A stretch of DNA of 46,453 nt from Chromera velia (lineage: Eukaryota; Sar; Chromeraceae). How positions within the stretch are numbered: the stretch's first letter is position 1; the number at the start of each line of letters is the position of its first letter. The stretch is from the NCBI GenBank assembly GCA_018398765.1, contig JAHBMJ010000050.1, positions 9,454 through 55,906 of the forward strand, read 5' to 3'. A program made the translations under genes and the position numbers. Positions 10,719 to 21,497 of this stretch are shown here, in pieces. The notes under the pieces were generated by a model. It did not search any database. It saw only the letters and a program-made list of their open reading frames with translations, and was not told where the DNA came from.

Positions 10719-12219
10719 ATGCGTAGAAGCTTCAAGCTATCTCTGGTCTTCGGTCTCGCTGCCGTCTCCTCTTCTTCCGGCCAAGTTTCTGCGCGGAGCC
10801 TGCTTCGAGGAGGTACGCGTCAGACTCTCGCAATGAATCACCTGCATGTGTGCACCTGAAACACTTCTTCTCTGCAAATACAGTGGTCATTGCCGCTTCT
10901 CCATCTTGTTGCACCAAAGGAGGAGCCCGTCTACGTATCATGAGATATATATACAAACTCACAAACCGATCCGTCTCCTGCGGTTTCTTGCAGGTTTGCT
11001 CAGGCAAGACCTCGCAGAAAAAGAAAACTCCGAAGCTCCTCAGGTGACCGATCTACCGTCCCCCCGCTCTTCTGAAGCTGCCAGTCCCAACCCAAGTGCC
11101 CTCCTCTCTCGGAGTCCTGCGGGCGTGGAGCTTGACGCCTTTCCATCCGAGTCCTTCTTTGGAGTGCTGGTCGCCTCCTTCAATCTTCACCGAAACAACG
11201 AAGGGTCTGTGGATGCCGTGGACATGGAGGGTTGGATCTCTTTGACTGCTTCGGCTTCTGACTGCGAGAGAGGTGCATTTGAGGATTTGCTGAGCCTAGT
11301 GCTGAGCAGAACTGTGCTTGGATTCCAAACGGAGTGTTGCACTCAGGGCAGCGAAGTCATTTGTTCGGCACCGTCTTCCTCCTCGCTGTTACCAGATGGT
11401 GATGCGACAACAAAAACAACAGCACTCCATCCTGATACAACGCGTGAAGGATATTCTTTTAGATTTGAAGTCCGGAATCTGAAGGTAGAGGACCGGGAGA
11501 CTCCAATCCCACCCTTCTTCCCACCTCTTCCCGATGGCAAAAGTGAAATCCCAACTCGTCTCCCAATGAGACTCCACAACAACCCAAGTGCGCTTCTCGC
11601 CCGGGGGCCCAAACTTCCTGGGGCTCAGACTGAATCTGTGGCAATGAGGTCAACTCGGATTCCCGACAGGGATGACTCTCTTGATCCTCTTGTTGATCCT
11701 CGTGTTCGCCGTGAAGGAGATACTCTGACCTTCGACGGGGGCTTTCCTCTTGAGGGTACTCACCTGCCCGCTTGCGGATCGGATTGCGAACACTTCGCTT
11801 CAACTCTGAGAGACCAGTGCAAGGGCAGCGACTGTCCGTCGACCGTGCTGCAGTCCCTCATTGGGTCGTCTTTTTCAAGTTGGCTTACCCACGTGAGTAT
11901 CAAGCAAAAAAGTCAACTTGAAGGCCTTGTGGAAAGTGCAGCAGACATCGAGGGATTCATCTCGGGGGCCTGGACGCCGGCATGGGATGCCGACCCGACA
12001 TTTGAGTGCAAAAGACCTGTTTTTGACGGGTTATTGGCGGATTGTTGCGACACCCCTGGTGGCGGCAGCATGTTTTGTTATTCGTCTTTCTTCCCGCATT
12101 TTCAAAACGACTGGATTGATGATCACCAGACGATACAAATCGACTTTTGGGAAACTAACTCTCCTGGAATATACAAGCTTTCAGCCAGAAACATGAAGCT
12201 CAAAACTCCAGGGTTTTGA
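10719..12219 (+). CDS. Secreted protein with a duplicated Cys-containing domain (novel)
   Basis: Exons 10719-10812 and 10994-12219 give 439 residues; the split codon (G|GT) restores a glycine. Residues 1-25 form a signal peptide: a basic start MRRSFK, then the hydrophobic core LSLVFGLAAVSSS, with likely cleavage after an Ala/Ser stretch. Two related segments follow, about 86-196 and 325-439. Each has an Asp/Glu-Gly-aromatic motif (VDMEGWIS and ADIEGFIS), a Cys followed by FxxLL (CERGAFEDLL and CKRPVFDGLL), a CC pair, a further Cys (CCTQGSEVIC and CCDTPGGGSMFC) and a closing strand (VRNLKV and ARNMKL). The linker is Pro/Arg-rich. I do not recognise the family. It is probably exported to the surface, a vacuole or the endomembrane lumen, with disulphide bonds. 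No membrane anchor is visible. Confidence 0.8.
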
Positions 12220-12997
12220 GTCCTGCACGATCGAGTGCATGTCTTCTGATAACGTGCGATCAGCCGTGAGTCTCGAAATCAGGGCAGACAGCCGCATCGC
12301 CGGAAGAGTGCCCGCACAACGCATTGGGCTCTTTTGTTTTGTGTGATTGTTTGTTGTGACTGGACAGTCACTCTTAAAGGGCCGCACTGCTGTACCCTGA
12401 TGCGAGGGCTTTCTCAGAGGAGAAGGGGGAGGAGGAGGAGGAGGAGGAGGAGATAGTAGTAGTAGGAGAGTGAGAGTCAATGGTTTTATTTTTTACAATC
12501 GCTTGATACTCTCAATTGTACAGATGCTTGTATGCCTCTCTCAGTGGTGCACGGTCTGCTAAATTTGCCTCTTTGTTTGTTTGTTTATTTTGTTTATCGA
12601 AGCTTGTTTCCGTCTTCCACTTGGAGAGCTGGATTATTGGTATGAAGAGAAAGCACGCACAAGTACTCCCTGTGTCCGACCATACGGCATATGCTGCGTG
12701 CATAACGCTAGTGAGCACGTCTTTGAGCGAGAGCTGCGCTACGCCCCTGCCAGCATGAAATGTGTACGTACCTATGTCCGACTGCTAGTCCGACTGGCAG
12801 GCGCGTGACTTTAGAAGTAAAGGACACCCAACGTCGCAACCTGTTGAAAGCCCTATTTGATGCATGCTTACTTCTTTAAGTTGATATCCAGAAAAAAAAT
12901 GAATGAATTATAGATGCATGTTGATATTTTATAAATTAATTTGTAATAAATGACAGACATTTACAGTTAACAAGGCTCCGATTATGCTCGTCAACTA
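12220..12997. other. 3' flank and AT-rich spacer
   Basis: The 3' flank of the secreted protein gene includes a GGA-repeat tract (12421-12455). AT content rises from 12830. Short open frames around 12516-12808 have no features of a protein. Nothing else is supported. Confidence 0.4.
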
Positions 12998-13227
12998 GGC
13001 TCCCCATATAAAAAAAGAAAATAAAAAAGTAATCGCCTAAAATTGATTTTTAAGTTTCTTTTTTTTTTTTTTAGTTTTTTTAAACAACACTGGTGCATTG
13101 TGCAACACCCATGCAACACCCCATTGACCCCAAACAACAGTTGTTTAGGTATTCTTCTATAAAAAATTAAAAAAACAGCTAATTAAGCTTTTAGCCTTTT
13201 CTTTTTTATATTTTGTTATGGGGAGCC
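12998..13227. mobile_element. Small inverted-repeat element (MITE-like, TA flanks)
   Basis: The left end GGCTCCCCATATAAAAAAAG and the right end, read inversely, GGCTCCCCATAACAAAATAT form terminal inverted repeats. TA lies directly outside each end (12996-12997 and 13228-13229). The 230-bp interior is AT-rich, non-coding and contains AACAACAGTTGTTT. Size, ends and TA flanks fit a non-autonomous DNA transposon. The repeat ends differ from those of the element at 2726-3176, so this is a second family. Confidence 0.6.
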
Positions 13228-14229
13228 TATAGCTTTTGAATTTGGTGCCGTGAAACTTGAATGTTGAAACCATAACTAGCTTGAGTACTAGAGCTAGTGT
13301 AGTATGGTACTACAAGGTACTACAACTATAGCCTAGAGAGTATATATAACAGTATTATAACTTAATAGCTTCAAAGTCTACTACTATAACATTTTTCTTA
13401 GAATTTTTAATGGAATCAATTCATTAAATTCTCCAGTAAACTGTAAAATACTAGTAGACGTCTACTATATGGCTAGGCGGCTAGCTACTAATCTAGAACC
13501 AGCTTAAGAGTCACGCTCTCAATCGCAGGCTGAAACCTATATAGCTAGCCAGCCTAGCCTATAGTAATATATACTAATTAAGACAAGAGTCTGTTTTAAA
13601 GCTTAAGCCATGCAGAGCTTAAAAATATAAGCATTAAATCTTTAAAATTGATTTACAAGCTCAAAAATCAGTAAAACTTATTGAAAAACATATAATTAGA
13701 CAGTGTATTAGTAATTAATTAGTGAGCACGATCACGATTGCTGCATATACCACGTACTAAGCTCTCTGCTTGGACTGATGACCATTTGATACAATGCGAA
13801 TTCAGACATATTGGTATAAGAACGCGGCGGCATCACTACTCAGTCTGCTCTTACTTTTGTCTCCGTTTGCACATAACAGTTTGTCGGGTCGTTTGTGTGT
13901 GCATTTTGGAAAACTCAGAGCTAGACTCAGAGCGGCTGAAAATGCGCATCAAAGTAAGCATGTTTCCAGTGCTACCGCACTGCTGTGTAATATGTGAAAC
14001 ACGCACTTGAACTTCCACCTAAAAATCTTATTTGGCTGAATCTTCAACCAAGTTTCCAACGGTTTGCCACTTACATTCTCTCGCGCCTTACTTATCTTTG
14101 TTGCAGAGTGCTTGTCGTCTACCTATTTGTCTGTCTCTCTACTCATCCGTCTCTCTGTCTGCCTACCTTTCCTCTGGTCTTTCTGTCCGCCCGTCTGTCT
14201 GTCTGTTTGTCTGACTGTCTATCTATCTA

Positions 14230-14260
<31 letters not shown>

Positions 14261-14374
14261 TTGTGTACACGCTGATCGAGACATTGCTGCTGTTGATCGT
14301 GATACCAAAGTTCGAAGATCGAAGCCGACAGAAGCCGATGAGGCTTGAATTTCTCAAACCGGAACCCCATTCAT
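13228..14374. other. AT-rich island and CTGT microsatellite
   Basis: 13228-13735 is AT-rich and rich in CTAG/TAGC words with no coding potential. From 13740 the composition returns to genic. A (CTGT)n-type microsatellite occupies about 14120-14262. It lies between the two convergent flanking genes. Confidence 0.4.
13794..13997 (+). CDS. Possible first exon or short ORF with signal peptide
   Basis: The frame begins MRIQTYWYKNAAASLLSLLL and continues LLSPFAHNSLSG, which is a textbook signal peptide. An Arg/Leu-rich stretch follows (CVHFGKLRARLRAAENAHQ), reminiscent of a transit peptide. A consensus donor (A|GTAAGC) occurs at about 13951, so it may be the first exon of a gene whose later exons I cannot place before the convergent gene at 14375. 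Read without splicing it is 67 residues. No family is recognised, and chance remains possible. Confidence 0.25.
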   Translation: MRIQTYWYKNAAASLLSLLLLLSPFAHNSLSGRLCVHFGKLRARLRAAENAHQSKHVSSATALLCNM

Positions 14375-17105
14375 TTACTGCGACCCCCTGCCCACCCTTC
14401 GAGCGCCCCCTTTGCCCGATCCCATTTCGTTCCCATAAGCGTCCACATTGGCTGAGAAAGCCGAGTCCATCGCCGCTGCGGGGCCCTGCTCCTCCTTCTT
14501 CTTCGGAAACGCCACCCCGGCAGAGGAACGCCAGGACCCCGGCCCGTATCCCACAGAGGACTGTGCCGCCTGCTGCAGGTGCGCGTTCGCGTTCTGAGGA
14601 GATACGGGGGCAGACGCGGTAGCAGCAGGTCCCGCGCTCCCGGTACTGTTTCGAGCAGAGGGCACGGATCCGGTCCTGCAAGCATCAAGGCAAACACAGA
14701 AACACACAGACAGACAGATACAGACAGACAGACAGACAGACAGACACACAGAAACCACGCAAAGAGGGAGAGAGGGAGACCTGTAAGATAAGGAGCAAAA
14801 TTAAATGAGCCGGTCGGCGATGCTTCAGTGATGTCTCGAATGAAAGAGAAAAGATGTGAACATGCGTTTACTGCAAGTGAACGAAGGGCGCTGGAGAGAA
14901 CCGAAGAAGTAGGAAGACGGATTTTGCGAAAGGTTACTGTGTAGAAAGGTGACCTGATGTCCACTTTCATGCATGACTATTACAACACCCTCTTTCCTTC
15001 CTTCCCTCCATGGACTAATTGATTAATAAATTCATTCATTCATTCATTCATTCGTTCCTCCCTCCCTCCCTCCCTCCCTCCCTCCCTCCCTCCCTTCCTT
15101 CCTTCCTTCCTTCCTTCCTTCCATCCATCCATCCATCCATCCATCCTTCCTTCCTTCCTTCCTTCCTTCCTTCCNATTCATTCATTCATTCATTGATTCA
15201 TTCATTCAATCATTCATTCATACATTCTTTCCTGGCTTCTTTCAATTGTTTGTGTGCACATTTGTTCCTTTGTCTGCTCATTCATTTATTCACTCAATCG
15301 ATCACCAACTCATTCCTTTCTTCCTCCGGTTTGTTCCTTTCTTGATGGAATGATCAACACTCCCATGCACCTACTCACGTACCTTCCTGCTGCTGCACTT
15401 CCAGTTGTCCCTCCTCCCGGACGCGACGGAGAGGGCGAAGAGGGCGCTGAGACACCCGGAGAACTGAACACGGACCCACGCACGCTGGCACCCCCCCCGG
15501 CAGCACCTGCTCCCCCCGGCTTTGCGGCAATCGCAGCGCCAGCTGACCGCATTGCAGATGCCACAGACGGCTTAGTGGAGCCGGGCGCGACGTGTACTGC
15601 GGGCATCGAATTTCTTCCTCCCGCCCCCCCTGCGGTGCTGTTGTGGGAAATCCACTTACTCTTCGCCCCCCCTGCAGCTTTGCCCCCCTTCTTGTTATTT
15701 TGCTGCCACATCTGCTGGAGCATCTCCACTGTGAACACGGGCTTTTCTGTTTTTTTGACATTCGTCTCGTCTTCTGGAAGCTGGTCGATCGCCTGAATGC
15801 ATGTGCATGGGGGGGAGGGAAGGGAGGAAGAACCGTGTAAATAGATAGAGAGTTGGGCGACTCGGTTGGACTAAAAAGAAGGGCATCTAGAAGAGAGTTG
15901 GGCGACTCGGTTGGACTAAAAAGAAGGGCATCTAGAAGAGAGTTGGGCGACTCGGTTGGACTAAAAAGAAGGGCATCTAGAAGAGAGTTGGGCGACTCGG
16001 TTGGACTAAAAAGAAGGGCATCTAGAAGAGAGTTGGGCGACTCGGTTGGACTAAAAAGAAGGGCATCTAGAAGAGAGTTGGGCGACTCGGTTGGACTAAA
16101 AAGAAGGGCATCTAGAAGAGAGTTGGGCGACTCGGTTGGACTAAAAAGAAGGGCATCTAGATGTAGACGAACAGGAGGAAAAGAGAAGACAAAGAAGAGC
16201 AACACCACGAGTCAAAGAAGAGGCCAACGAACAAAAGAAAAGAAAGTGAGATGAAGGACAGGCAAGGCTGTTCAAGTAGAGCAGTCAGGTTGCGGATAGA
16301 TAGGAATGAGCGTATTGAACCAGTCCTGGTTAAATTTTTGGAAAAATGTTTTTCCTCTTCTGCAGAGCACTCAACTAAACCGCTTTGGGCATTTAAAGTC
16401 ACGTCACCGAAACGTTTGGACGGGTGGATGGAAGCTGGGCGAGTAGCCACAACACAGAGCGAAGATATACAAGAAAGGTCAGGCAAAAACCAGGTTTGTC
16501 CGTCTGCCGGCGCAAGCACAATTTTCAATCCTCTTGTGGGCTGCGTGTGTGTCAATATGGTAAAGCCCTTCTTCGTCAACCGGACTGACCTGATCCAAGT
16601 CGATTTCCTCTTGGCTCTGCAGCGCTCGGAGTCCGCCGGCTGCTCCACTGATTGATGTTCGCCTCTGCCACTGCCCTTCTCTTGTTGGAAGACCCCTGTT
16701 TGAAGGCGACTTATCAAATTCTTCCTCCAACTCGTCAAGGAGATCTGGAATGTCGTGAAAAGACTTTGAACGCCCGAGTTTACTTCGTGCTCTCATAAAC
16801 GGATTGTCATCCCTCCTGATGATACTCTGGCGCCTCCCTTGAATTACCGGTGCGTCTGTCACACGGGCCGTGCTTCCTCGTCGTTCTCGGGCCGGACCTG
16901 GGGGCCCCCCCTGATGCTGAGATAGACCTAGAGGACTGACGCACATGTTCTGTGACGCGTTCGGGTCGAATTCCGATGTGGGCGGTCTCTCAAACACAGA
17001 GCTCTTTCGACGTCCTTGGCGGCCGCAGCTGGCCTGGCTGCCTCTCCTGTCATCCGTCCCAGCCCCCTCCTGAGAATAAAATACTTCGTTTTGCGCATAT
17101 ATCAT
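14375..17105 (-). CDS. Disordered basic protein with repeated RRxS/T phospho-motifs
   Basis: Three exons: 17105-16590, 15792-15383 and 14675-14375; phases 0 and 2 match across both introns, giving 408 residues. Residues 1-172 are polar and contain five RRx(S/T) sites (RRGS, RRKS, RRGS, RRQS, RRTS) plus GRSKSF. These match the consensus of PKA-like and other basophilic AGC kinases. A DIPDLLDELEEEFD acidic helix follows. Exon 2 begins AIDQLPEDETN and carries VFTVEMLQQMWQQNNKK, probably an amphipathic binding helix. The remainder is Gly/Ala/Ser-rich. No catalytic domain is visible. It is probably a phosphorylated scaffold or RNA/translation-associated protein, but this is inference. The chosen Met is preceded by an open frame, so an upstream exon is possible. 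Confidence 0.65.
15025..15310. repeat. Compound tetranucleotide repeat with an ambiguous base
   Basis: (ATTC)n, (CCCT)n, (CCTT)n, (CATC)n, (CCTT)n and (ATTC)n succeed one another inside intron 2 of the minus-strand gene. Position 15175 is N, so the assembly is uncertain here and the true repeat length may differ. Confidence 0.95.
15851..16162. repeat. Minisatellite: seven copies of a 45-bp unit
   Basis: Copies start at 15851, 15896, 15941, 15986, 16031, 16076 and 16121 and are essentially identical; each begins AGTTGGGCGACTCGGTTGGA. The array lies in intron 1 of the minus-strand RRxS gene, about 60 bp upstream of exon 2. Because 45 is a multiple of three, frames stay open across it on both strands (a GDSVGLKRRASRREL period on +, DALLFSPTESPNSLL on -). 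Confidence 0.95.
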
Positions 17106-18275
17106 CTTGGCATCCGATTTTCCTTCATGGACTCGGTTAGACAGCAACGCGACGTCCCGACCTCAAGGCGGAGCGTTGAGAGAAGAAATGCGCATGCAGG
17201 TCAGAAAGAAAGTTTGGCTGAACACTGCCGTTGACTCAATGAGGCTTGTGAGCGTCGATTTGACGGTCCGCTGCTCAGCAAACTGATGACTACTTGCTTT
17301 CCATCACGGCCTTTGTACAGAGAGAGGAGCTCTGATTCAAATCAAGCAAGTACGCCATGCTCTCTCAAGGATCGATCGAGGGAAAATTACAACAAATGAC
17401 ATGCACCGAGTATATATTCATACGGGATACACCCAACCAGTTGGGTGAGTGCCTCGGGGGGCTATTTAGGGGTCCGCTAATTGATGCACACCATCGGGGG
17501 CTTGGGCATGTCTAAGTTGTGTGCTGCCATGGGGCGGGGGCCACGGCAGCGAAGTATGCTTTTCGGGACCGCGCGCGCGTTGTATGCATGTGCAACTCCG
17601 TGCGAGTTACTTGAGGGGCACGCATGCCCGTGCCATCGTGGCATGTGCGATCGCGGAATGTGCGGCTCCGTGCGATCGCGGCTCCGTGCGAGTTGCTTGA
17701 GGGGCACATTTTGGAACACGGAGACAGAACCGATCCCCCCCCCCCCTCAAAAATGAAAAAATGCGTTATGCGAGTGCGTGCGATCTCAGGGCCTCTCGGC
17801 TGATCTCAGCAGAGCTGAGCTGCTCCCCGAGGCGATAGACGGCAGAGTCGACGAGACTGCATGCATGCAGCGCATGGCCGGGCCCGGTGGGCCACAGTGG
17901 GCCAAATTAATCATGCAGCCCGGCCGGGGCCGCCGGGCAGACTGTATCGGAGTCTATTCGGAGATCCCGGCGGGCCGGGAGCGCTGTCAAAGAGAGATTG
18001 TGAGCACAGCAAATCTTGCTCCTCAAGGGATCGTATACTGTCATGAACTGCACATGTGTAGAAGCCTTCGACCACCATCACACGCGTCTGCTCCGTGAGG
18101 GAAACCGTTTGTTGTTGTGAGCCGCATTCTCATGAGGCCACTTGTTGCACCATAGAGACAGACTGAAGAAAAATTAGACTCTGATGCGTGAGTGAATCCG
18201 TTGATTTGTTTTCCGCGAGCGTCTGTCTGTTGCTGTCCCTTCTCAGACCGCTCGTTCTCGAACACTCACTCCTCA
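17106..18275. promoter_or_regulatory. Divergent promoter region of RRxS and F-box genes
   Basis: The gap between two outward-facing genes. It is GC-balanced, with many GATCG/CGATC words. The palindrome CACCCAACCAGTTGGGTG is at about 17427-17444. A direct repeat of TCCGTGCGAGTT(A/G)CTTGAGGGGCAC type lies at about 17597 and 17684. No AT-rich island or transposon signature is seen. Promoters cannot be located exactly. Confidence 0.4.
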
Positions 18276-20691
18276 ATGGGGACTCTGTGCACAAAAGAGC
18301 AGGCGATCGACGATCCGATCTCCCTCGGATATGAAAACTTCGCCAAAATAGAGGACTGGGGAAGGTGCAAGGGAGGGGCGAAGATTGTACCGGACAGAAA
18401 GGCAATGGTTTACTACCAAATTAAAGATCGCTTTCGCAGTTCCTACAAAGCCGCTTCGGAAGGGTGGCAACACGCCTTCCCCATGATGGCGAGAGACGTT
18501 TTCGGACACCCCAGGAACCATGTTGCATTTATCGAGCCTGCCGTGTTGACGCACCTGCTCCCCTTTCTTTACGAGAAGTCGCTGTACAGAGCAGCCACCG
18601 TGTGTCCACACTGGTTCGCTGCAATAGTCAAGGCCTTGGGGGACATCGCGTCGGATCTAGACCTGGAAGTCAGGAAGGCGGTCTTTCCTTTTCTAGACGT
18701 GCGACGGGCACGCACTGACTGGAACGTCATTCACACGGCGGACGTGGGAGTGCGGTATGATCGGATATACTGGGGAGAGGTGCGTCGGCAGACAGACAGA
18801 CAGAATTCGATTGTGTCCTTCTGCCTCACATGTACCCCTCTATCTCAATGAACGAAAGGACCGGCTCCCGTTTCTGAGTTGAAGTCATGTTCTTCCTTTG
18901 TCCCTTTCCCCTTCGGTCTGTTGTTGTTCGAGCTGGAGCCTGCCCGGCCCCTTTTCAGTCTGGACATAGACCTTTGAAGGGAAGTGGGCTGCTGTGTTCA
19001 GTAAGGATAAAAAAAAGAAGAGTTGCGTTTGTCTTTACTTGGGCCTTCCGGTCTTCCGTTCAGTCTTTCTTCCCTTGTGTTTTCTGTTCCGGCATCTTTC
19101 CTTATTCCCCCCCATGTAGCTGTTTTTCTTTCACGGAAAATTTGTCTTTTTTATCCATCGCTTGATTCTGTTTCAATCTGCAGGTGACCCCTGTGGCACA
19201 GAACCAGACAGTGGAGATCTCATACTCTTTCTGTTACGTGGAGGGAGCAGAAGCAGGGAACAGCACCAGCGCCAGCACGGCAGACGGCACTTCGACCGTG
19301 TACAACTTTTACAAAGGAGGCAGGTGTGGAGACGCCGCTACGGACGCCCCATCCTCGTCAGCTGCTGCTGCCGCTTCAGAGAGAGAGACGGGGAGCGCAT
19401 GGGGGGCTGGGCAGATGGCCGAGGACAGGGGGAGGAAACGGTACTCGGCGTCGTACAAATTCTCTGTGCTTCCGAAGGGCAGCAAGAGAAGAATATGGGC
19501 AGAGAGAGACATTTGCAGGTAGGTAGGTGTGCAAAGAGAGCTCTCTCTGTTCATGGTTTTCTGGTGCACTCACTTGCGTGCGCTCTGACTGTCGATCAAG
19601 GGTGATGAAGCACCGTATGTGTGGAGAGGGAAAGGGGTGGAATGGCTGGGAGGGTAACTGAATGGGTAGGCGGGCCGGCACGAGAATTCGTGAATGGATA
19701 AAACCAACCAGCCAGTGAGCCTGTGGGAGAGAGAATCGAGCCATTTCTCATCCCTCAGTCTCGCGCTCTCTCTGTTTCTCTAGGTGGTCTGCTCTTTCGG
19801 GTGTCCGCACATCTGCACAGATATACGTACATACATGACTCTCCAAGAGCACAAAGAGAAGCGCAGATAGACAGACGGACAGACAGCCTGACAGGTCGTA
19901 TTGTTGCCGGAGCCAGTCTAGTGAGAGGTTCTACAGCAAGGCTGCTCAGTCGCTCTTGAACGAACTTCTTCGGGCGGATCAAATGGGCGTGAATGTCAAG
20001 TGTTTTTTTCGTTGTTCTTTCTGTAGCGTTTCTCGTCGTTTCACGCTTTGCCTGCTCCTTTTCTCTCTCTCTTCAGACATCACGGGGACGAAGCCCGGAT
20101 TGCCACCACCCCCTGGATCATGCCTGTGTGCGTGGGGGACGTGGTGGAGTTTGGGGTTCAGTTGGCGAATCTGGTGGGGGCAGTGGACCTAGACTCGGTG
20201 CGGATGGAGAAGGTGAACATCTCCAAATTTAGGTCGGTCAGTCTCTCTCTCTGCCTCTCTCCGAGGGGCTCTCCGAGGGGGGAAGGAGGGGAGAGAGGAA
20301 GGCGAAGGGAACGGGGATTTCGGTGTTTGAGCATTTCTTCGTTCCCTGTCCCTCTTCTGAATTTTTCTTTACAAAACAAGTGTCGTTTTCGAAAAAATTA
20401 GTTCAGTCTCATTTTCGGTCTTCTGTTTCAGTCTGGACCAGGGGCATCACCAACCTGATGAATTTGTGGAGACAGAAATGAAACCAAATCATCTCTCTGT
20501 CGCTCTCTCTCTTTCTCTCTCTCTCTCTTTCTCTCAGGCTGGACGAGTGCTTCTACGAGACCGATTGGACAATCGGGAGGAAATGGTCAGGGACTGCATG
20601 AGGTGTCCTTTCTTGCCCCCCCCCCTTGTCTCTTTGCCTGTTTCTCTCTCTCTCTCTCTCTCTCTCTCCCTCTCTCTCCCTCTCTTCCTCT

Positions 20692-20756
<65 letters not shown>

Positions 20757-20847
20757 CCCTCTCTCTTTCTCCATACACATACACACACACACACACACAC
20801 GCACGCACGCACTCTCGGACGTTACACATATACACACATACACACAC

Positions 20848-20915
<68 letters not shown>

Positions 20916-20932
20916 TGACCACACACAGAGGG

Positions 20933-20963
<31 letters not shown>

Positions 20964-21466
20964 CCTGTCGTTTTTGATGAAGTTCTGTTTTATTTTCTCT
21001 GGGAATGACTGAGAATCGAACGACATTTGTGTCTGGCTGCGTCGGTCTCTTGATTGCTTGCAGGGAGAACAGAGCTCTCTTCGAGGCCCAAACGGTGGAA
21101 CGAGTGGATGATCACCGTAAGTCGCTCTGCTCTTTCGTGCTTGTTTGCTTGCTTGCTTGGTTGGATGAGATGGGACGGTTCCCCCCTCTTTTTGCAGTAC
21201 GTTTCCGTCTTTCCTTCTTTCTTCCCTCCTGCTTCCCTCCTTATTTTGTTTCTTGCATATGAGTGCACAGGCTTTTCCCTTCCCTTGCGTCGTGTTCCTC
21301 GAAAGGACAAGTTGTGTGTTGTTTCAGGAAGTTGTGCGGGAAGGAAGGAAGGATGGGTGAGGGGTCAGATGCCAATTGGTTCCCTTCGATTGGGGAGAGA
21401 GAGGTTTTCTTCGTGCCTGCACAGGTGCGTGTCCCTCCCGCATCTGTGTTTGTCTAACTGGGTGTA

Positions 21467-21497
<31 letters not shown>

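Noticed and set aside
15851-16162. Regular repeat array resembling a CRISPR at first sight
   Set aside because: Units are contiguous 45-bp copies without unique spacers, in a eukaryotic intron; it is a minisatellite.
15375-16208. 277-codon minus-strand frame through the 45-bp repeats into RRxS exon 2
   Set aside because: It reads exon 2 in a different frame from the one supported by splice phases; kept only as a possible alternative product in the findings.
20466-21026. Long open frames on both strands through CT/GT/CA/GA tracts
   Set aside because: Frames stay open only because dinucleotide repeats encode few residues (Ser-Leu, Cys-Val, His-Thr, Arg-Glu). They lie in introns of the F-box gene.
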